A stretch of 11,443 nt of DNA. It comes from Jaenimonas drosophilae. Its lineage: Eukaryota; Euglenozoa; Kinetoplastea; Trypanosomatida; Trypanosomatidae. The notes below the pieces were generated by a model. That model did not search any database. It was given only the letters and a program-made list of their open reading frames with translations, and was not told where the DNA came from. The stretch covers positions 1-11,443 of the forward strand of contig JASAON010001307.1 of assembly GCA_030849065.1 (NCBI GenBank), written 5' to 3'. A program made the translations under genes and the position numbers. Every line of letters begins with the position of its first letter. Positions within the stretch are counted from its first letter, which is position 1. Shown here piece by piece: positions 8,201 to 11,443 of the stretch.

Positions 8201-8660
8201 GGATCTCAAGGAACAGCTGCACACGTGTGTGGAGTGGGGCCTCCTTGTGTGTGTAGGTAAGAATGACGAGGGTGAAGAAGGCCATGGTGTGGAGTACGTG
8301 GCCATGAACTACGACTACGTGCGTCCTGTGGAATCGACGGATGGAGTGATTGTGTTGTGGCCTGAGCCTCTACGTCATGTGCGGGATATGGTGGCTGACA
8401 GGAGGACCATCACTGATGCACAACGTGTGGAGCAGCTTGCACCTGTTGTGATGAGCATCATGAAGGAGAGGAAGAGGTTACGATACTCAGAGCTACTTCA
8501 TCTTGTGTGCGGTGCCGGGCATACTTTCATTGTGCCTACTTGGGTGATGTTCAAGGCGTGTGTTGAAGGCCTCATTGACCGTCACTACCTCTCACGTACT
8601 GTGGAATACGGTGAGTTACCTTCGTCCAATCCGCCATGCATTCTTGAGTACTTACCATAG
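5295..8660 (+). CDS. Divergent cullin-like protein, gene 2 (complete)
   Basis: This is the complete paralog, 1121 residues, stop TAG. The start is set at 5295 (MAEADLERIY), not at the upstream in-frame ATG at 5205, because the same start and 62-nt leader recur in gene 3 and 5205 lies inside the polypyrimidine tract. Residues 25-40 (FKSLFMNINIYIHKNAF) resemble the opening helices of cullin repeat 1. VVMKEQ is at 291-296. Cullin-homology landmarks: RLLS 720-723, VVHVL...W 809-818, LPFPADL from 881, QRQLHW 906-911, first winged helix about 935-990, terminal winged helix with IMKERKR and the NEDD8-acceptor-like Lys1057, 64 residues from the end. A Gln/His run sits mid-protein. A Thr-rich linker (7785-7883) is 21 codons longer than in gene 1. 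Inferred role: scaffold binding a RING protein through its C-terminal part and an unknown adaptor through its variable N-terminal arm. Confidence 0.88.
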   Translation: MAEADLERIYNSITTQKERTDMEHFKSLFMNINIYIHKNAFVHMSGSDFFDDWRYRQVQEVEAKWQNLKYNRNSYPIMSNVLSIWMRWALHSFSVEVVNHCTYLVLTFVNRNDSSVVPVEHEWNGQSNAKTSEVHRQLSKGMLKTEDVNNATAFYHGYVAGTSIDQRRRLDNLSSTLESVVEMHMSLALCSGTLSALRDAIAQPETDLPTMMMNELGTGAWRRRWVLLLVGVLHLHSPVRKWVGSIHVTQDQSYEAPPSELNVVLFLRALAFMFVNAQSLISTLLLLAALVVMKEQMRHIVVPMAKRAISRQVTTPSVGHEAIPEAVDDLQSNIFINTHAPALSFRFLVDFDANVLTKLRCFVALLTERTGISAHYLEHHLRSVILVRLAVDPADAVAVPTPSIVHENSTIGSVASIEESSLSSDVAPPDSVDGSGATHTVHSLLHHLLHQASHDRLRRFLCGGAAHPDLVDQITAQPPSKMNSIIAAQVQDEGNDTDRSELVELLRIARGLCVSHTTTFEYWHLLSIGEQPQNLGSVGIHCICDIMCATTESLLMSAYSSAVREASTQQQHQHQHQSTDTHQDTSLPQHNRLPSNVQHEAVIALIETAIHCTWRMEELGNLDELNTMMTTTMRKLLAQLPPEATREYHCVILEAIHNYLLTAQSNIHNTPVTQTGVVDATRSIITLVNHVELRAALKLTLFINEEQPFFRHMDASLRVRLLSRPPPSSNFDDNVFEKQRHQLETDVLNYLSNYYGCKEQVQRMLNVCDTFHSAHFISHTSPPTPIANVTDMRPASQPSHVPLPPTSLVVHVLDMRHWGYHPSTYLVIQQKSNTTTTATTYSATDVTTTLTTTTIVTIVTTTRTNTSSTVPKNNSSDAEELPFPADLAAALVDYTHEYQQQQHHEQRQLHWCRDYAYTTFVMYYPQDGGLPTTIHGTLLFQRLFVALVEYKRVGVTWSRLAARARMSVEDLKEQLHTCVEWGLLVCVGKNDEGEEGHGVEYVAMNYDYVRPVESTDGVIVLWPEPLRHVRDMVADRRTITDAQRVEQLAPVVMSIMKERKRLRYSELLHLVCGAGHTFIVPTWVMFKACVEGLIDRHYLSRTVEYGELPSSNPPCILEYLP
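7785..7883 (+). repeat. Thr-rich low-complexity linker (ACA/ACC/ACT repeats) in gene 2
   Basis: Thirty-three codons, about half of them Thr, separate the cullin-type VL...W strand from the LPFPADL segment. Gene 1 has 12 codons here, so the in-frame difference is exactly 63 nt. It probably expanded by slippage in the AAC/ACA-rich DNA. It falls in a surface loop of the cullin core, so length change is likely tolerated. Confidence 0.7.
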
Positions 8661-9279
8661 AATTGTGGTCAGAGAGCACTCACAAGTACATGGGCATTTA
8701 TGAACGCGTGACATTGTTGTGTGGTTTTCTTGAATTATATTCCTTTTTTTAATTTGCATCAGTTGATTGTGCGCCTTGGGTTCCGCCAAGCCACGAGATT
8801 TCTGGAGTCTGTGGCAGTCTTCGGTTTTCTTGTTGGACTGACTTCTGGGCAATTATGTGCTTTTCTGCGTTGTTTTTTTCTTTTTCGAATGGCTTGCATT
8901 CGGTTCCTGGTTTTCTTTTTTCAACATACAAGAGAGATCAATGCATCCTTCTCGTGTTGTTGCAAGCACTCCTGTACAATCAGGACGTCGGTGTACTTCA
9001 CGCTATTCACTTATCGTTACTCACGGTTGTGACACAATGGCCATACAAGGCAGATCATATAAATGAAGGACAAACTAGATGGTGTTTGAATCTCTGTGTG
9101 GCGCTTGTTCATGGAGACGCGATGTTGATGTGTGCGTTCACAACTGATTCAGCTTCTCTGACTACCTCTTCCCTTTGCTTGTCGTTTCTTATCTCAACTA
9201 GTACGGAGGCAGCATACATCGTCTAGTGTAGTTTAGCATACCTACACACGTACATACCTAGGCAGACGTCTCCGTACTG
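8661..9279. other. Spacer after gene 2 with T-rich tracts
   Basis: No supported gene. Hydrophobic open frames here (around 8721-9226) arise from T-rich DNA, overlap each other in different frames and have no similarity to anything else in the window. T/C tracts lie at 8873-8886 and 8911-8922 (AG at 8931-8932), and a longer C/T-rich stretch at 9164-9197 is followed by AG at 9200-9201. These are plausible RNA-processing signals between two same-strand genes. Confidence 0.55.
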
Positions 9280-9363
9280 ATGGCTGCAATGCCAATAGTG
9301 GCAACTTCAGGTGATCAACACAATGATTATGGAGGTTACACGGACGCTCACTGACTCCAAGCG
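9280..9363 (+). pseudogene. Short frame related to the 4239-4421 fragment
   Basis: An ATG at 9280 opens a 24-codon frame (MAAMPIVATSG...HNDYGGYTDAH, stop 9352-9354). It shares its start, its end and its stop with the frame at 4239-4421 but lacks exactly 108 nt from the middle, the part holding the LERIY relic. The overlapping frame, MEVTRTLTDS, is also shared. It is best read as a further deleted copy of the family fragment. A conserved small peptide or uORF is possible but weakly supported. Confidence 0.4.
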
Positions 9364-9827
9364 TAATGCGCACCGCAATCTTTGCATGTGTTGATGTGGC
9401 AGAGATCATGCAGCACATCTTCTGTTTCCGAGCCACTTGGTTGAATGTGAAGAACCGATGATTCGTTATCTCGGCGATCATTTTGTCCCACAAAAACTCG
9501 AATGTTGTTGAATCATTTACGCGTACACTTCAACGCAACGACTGCATGTTTTTGTTTCTTTGGTATGGATGATGATGTGATAATCTTGAGCACAGATTGA
9601 CACGCAAGGCTTTGTCCTGGTGGTCGTGTTCATTGTCATGAAGGAGCAATCGTGGAGTTGGCTACAACTCATGGCTGAAGGTGCTGTGAAGTGCACAGGA
9701 ACGTGTTCATTTTCCTGCGGTGATGGTTGAGTGGATGAGGAAGGAACAAATAGGGCCAACAATATCTTGCGATGCACCCGTGGGTTATGAGTGTGTCTAT
9801 GGTGTACGTTCATCTCAGGTTGTGTGT
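9364..9827. repeat. Degenerate upstream repeat, copy B (partner 4431-4909)
   Basis: This aligns with 4431-4909 with substitutions and small indels. It includes the second VMKEQ-like fragment: ATG at 9638 in ATTGTCATGAAGGAGCAA, followed by TCGTGGAGTTGGCTACAACT and ATGGCTGAA. No intact gene is visible. Stops and frameshifts are shared with copy A, so the decay probably preceded duplication of the unit or has been homogenised since. Confidence 0.6.
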
Positions 9828-10038
9828 CATCTTCTCAATGATTCACCCAAAGGCAATACAAGAAGTGCAAGGTTGCCTCACTCCAACGTAAGAATAGTGT
9901 GTTGTGTCTGTTGTTGATGGACTACCATGGTGTTTTATTGGCTCCATGTGCTCCCATAGTTGTCGCTGTGCAACTGAGGTGACTGCTTCAATGGTTTAAT
10001 CTTGTGACCGAATTGGATGTTGGCAAACAACACCACAT
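9828..10038. repeat. 211-bp perfectly conserved noncoding block, copy B
   Basis: Identical at every position to 4910-5120. It lies 168-379 nt upstream of the gene 3 start codon, nearly the same placement as before gene 2. The GTAAGA candidate donor falls at 9888; with the AG at 10144 it would define a 257-nt intron (263 nt in copy A). Confidence 0.85.
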
Positions 10039-10110
10039 TCGGATCCTCTGAGTGAGTGTGCGCTTGGCGAGGCTGTGTGAGTCGCGCAGGTTGACATTGA
10101 TATTTGATGT

Positions 10111-10206
10111 CACTTTGTGCTTCTCCTTCTTGTGTGCTTCACAGATTCGTATTCCCACTCGAAGACACCTCTACACACAAATCTCCTGACTGACGTGCAC
10201 ACCTCA
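10111..10206 (+). promoter_or_regulatory. Polypyrimidine-AG splice acceptor and 62-nt leader of gene 3
   Basis: The pyrimidine-rich CTTCTCCTTCTTG leads to TGTGCTTCACAG, with the AG at 10143-10144. The 62-nt leader to the ATG at 10207 matches that of gene 2 with only a few changes near its end. In the leader frame, a TGA at 10105-10107 closes the reading upstream of the AG, which supports initiation at 10207 or after splicing. Confidence 0.5.
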
Positions 10207-11443
10207 ATGGCGGAGGCAGAGCTTGAGCGCATCTACACCTCCATCACCACACCTGAGGAGCGTGTGGCAGTGAAGCCCATCAAGGATATTCTGGATGACA
10301 TCAACTGGTGCATACTTCACAATGCGTTTGGCATCCTTGTACGGCTTGAAAGAGGTGATTGGCCACGGAGCCATATCACCAGTTATGATTTTAAAATCAA
10401 GATTGTCGATCGGCTACGGTACCACAACGAGGGAAAGCCACTTATATTGGGTGTGTGGTGTCGATGGCTCCTTCGCTTCTTTCATGATGAAATCATGAAT
10501 CACTGCACGGATATTGAGCAGACATTTGTCGGAATGGATGGTTGGACCCAGGTACCAAATAAAGATTCCGACACCCAGGATTCCAGTTTGATGCCAGATG
10601 ATGTGGATAATGCCACAGCATTCTACCAAGGTTATGAAAGTGGTGATGGTGACGACGTGCGGCGACGTTTCGGCATTTTCTACGCTACTCTTGAAGCAAT
10701 GGTTCGCATGCACATGTCTGTTCCGTTAATCCAGGGTGTGATTGAAACGCTGCAGGGGGAGCTGAAACCAGTATTACGCTTATCAGTATCCCGGGAGCTG
10801 TGTCGGCTTCTTGACACACGTGCGTGGAGACGTCGTTGGGTGCTTCTTCTTGTGGGTGCCATGTGTCTTCAGAACCCTGCACCGAGGTGGGCTGAAGGCA
10901 ACCCTTTGAGGCCGCACCAGCAGCAGCCAGCCTATATGTTTCACATGCCTCCACTGCAGCTCAATCTTCATATGTTCCAGAGTGTTCTGGCGGCCATTCT
11001 ATCGCCCAAGAAGGTCTGTGAACTCGAGGATCTCACAGCACTCGTCGTTATGAACGAACAGATGAAACATGTTTTTGTACCAATGGCTGAGCGTGCCCTT
11101 GACCAGCGAGCCACAACACCTTCTTCTCCCTCCACCATTATGGATGTAGCAGCGTTGTCTCTGCAGTTTCTTATGAGTCTCGATGCGTACTTATTGGTCA
11201 AAATGCAATCTCGTGTTGCGTTCTTCACCAGAGCCTCACAGTCCTCCGCGGAACTTCTCGAGCACCATCTGAGGTCGGTGATTATGGTGCATCTGGCCGT
11301 GGATCCAGCAGATGCTGTCGCTGTTCCTTCTCCATCAATTGCTGATGAGAATTCTACCATTGGAACTGTTGCATCTATCGAAGAATCATCTCTCAGCGGT
11401 GATGCAGCTTCCCAAGATTCCGTTGATGGAAGTGGTGTTACTC
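10207..11443 (+). CDS. Divergent cullin-like protein, gene 3 (3' end beyond window)
   Basis: The frame runs from ATG (MAEAELERIYTSITTPEE) for 412 codons to the right edge without a stop. The start matches gene 2 in sequence and in distance from the upstream AG. The N-terminal arm keeps scattered family motifs: INWCILHNAF, NHCT, NATAFYQGY, AWRRRWVLLLVG (from residue 206) and VVMNEQMKHVFVPMAERA (Met282). Between these it is strongly diverged from both other genes. From about 11257 similarity jumps, and the last 77 nt are identical to gene 1 (1169-1245) rather than to neighbouring gene 2, so this copy is a mosaic. The cullin-homology region would lie outside the window, so the cullin-like call rests on paralogy. 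No frameshift is seen in the visible part. Confidence 0.85.
   Translation, partial: MAEAELERIYTSITTPEERVAVKPIKDILDDINWCILHNAFGILVRLERGDWPRSHITSYDFKIKIVDRLRYHNEGKPLILGVWCRWLLRFFHDEIMNHCTDIEQTFVGMDGWTQVPNKDSDTQDSSLMPDDVDNATAFYQGYESGDGDDVRRRFGIFYATLEAMVRMHMSVPLIQGVIETLQGELKPVLRLSVSRELCRLLDTRAWRRRWVLLLVGAMCLQNPAPRWAEGNPLRPHQQQPAYMFHMPPLQLNLHMFQSVLAAILSPKKVCELEDLTALVVMNEQMKHVFVPMAERALDQRATTPSSPSTIMDVAALSLQFLMSLDAYLLVKMQSRVAFFTRASQSSAELLEHHLRSVIMVHLAVDPADAVAVPSPSIADENSTIGTVASIEESSLSGDAASQDSVDGSGVT

Noticed and set aside
8721..9226. Two overlapping hydrophobic open frames (103 and 123 codons) after gene 2
   Set aside because: They overlap in different frames, owe their Phe/Leu content to T-rich DNA, and have no family similarity or counterpart in the other spacer.
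1..11443. Transposable element or viral origin of the repeats
   Set aside because: No transposase, reverse transcriptase, terminal repeats or target-site duplications are visible. The repeats are explained by tandem gene duplication.

Overview
The window looks like nuclear DNA of a unicellular eukaryote. Base composition is moderate, the standard genetic code fits, and there are no bacterial-type ribosome binding sites or operons. It carries a head-to-tail array of at least three large, apparently intronless paralogous genes, all on the + strand, with a repeat period of about 5 kb. Coding regions of more than 3 kb without introns, all in one direction and separated by pyrimidine-rich tracts followed by AG, would suit a kinetoplastid-like protist (for example a free-living bodonid). 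That assignment is inference and I cannot name the species.

The paralogs read as very divergent cullins, the scaffolds of cullin-RING ubiquitin ligases. The C-terminal third follows the cullin plan in order: an RLL-containing helical-bundle segment, a V-x-VL-x(4)-W strand, an LP-x-DL...Y...R-x-LHW segment, a first winged helix, and a final winged helix with an IMKERKR motif equivalent to the cullin IMKxRK neddylation site. The N-terminal ~290 residues correspond to the cullin-repeat (adaptor-binding) arm and differ strongly between copies, while the rest is nearly identical.

Layout: 1-3233, gene 1, whose first ~24 codons appear to lie left of the window. 3234-4238, spacer with a 20-bp perfect palindrome, a 15-bp perfect hairpin and pyrimidine tracts. 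4239-4910, decayed fragments of the same family. 4910-5294, conserved upstream region of gene 2, including a 211-bp block, a polypyrimidine-AG and a 62-nt leader. 5295-8660, complete gene 2 (1121 aa). 8661-9279, spacer with T-rich tracts. 9280-9827, second copy of the decayed fragments. 9828-10206, second copy of the upstream region, with the 211-bp block perfectly identical. 10207-11443, 5' part of gene 3, running off the window.

The main point of interest is the architecture: a tandem family of cullin-like scaffolds with a constant RING/NEDD8-type tail and variable N-terminal arms. The different positions at which similarity switches on in the copies suggest repeated gene conversion or recombination. 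A 211-bp noncoding block upstream of genes 2 and 3 is conserved without a single change, although its flanks have diverged.
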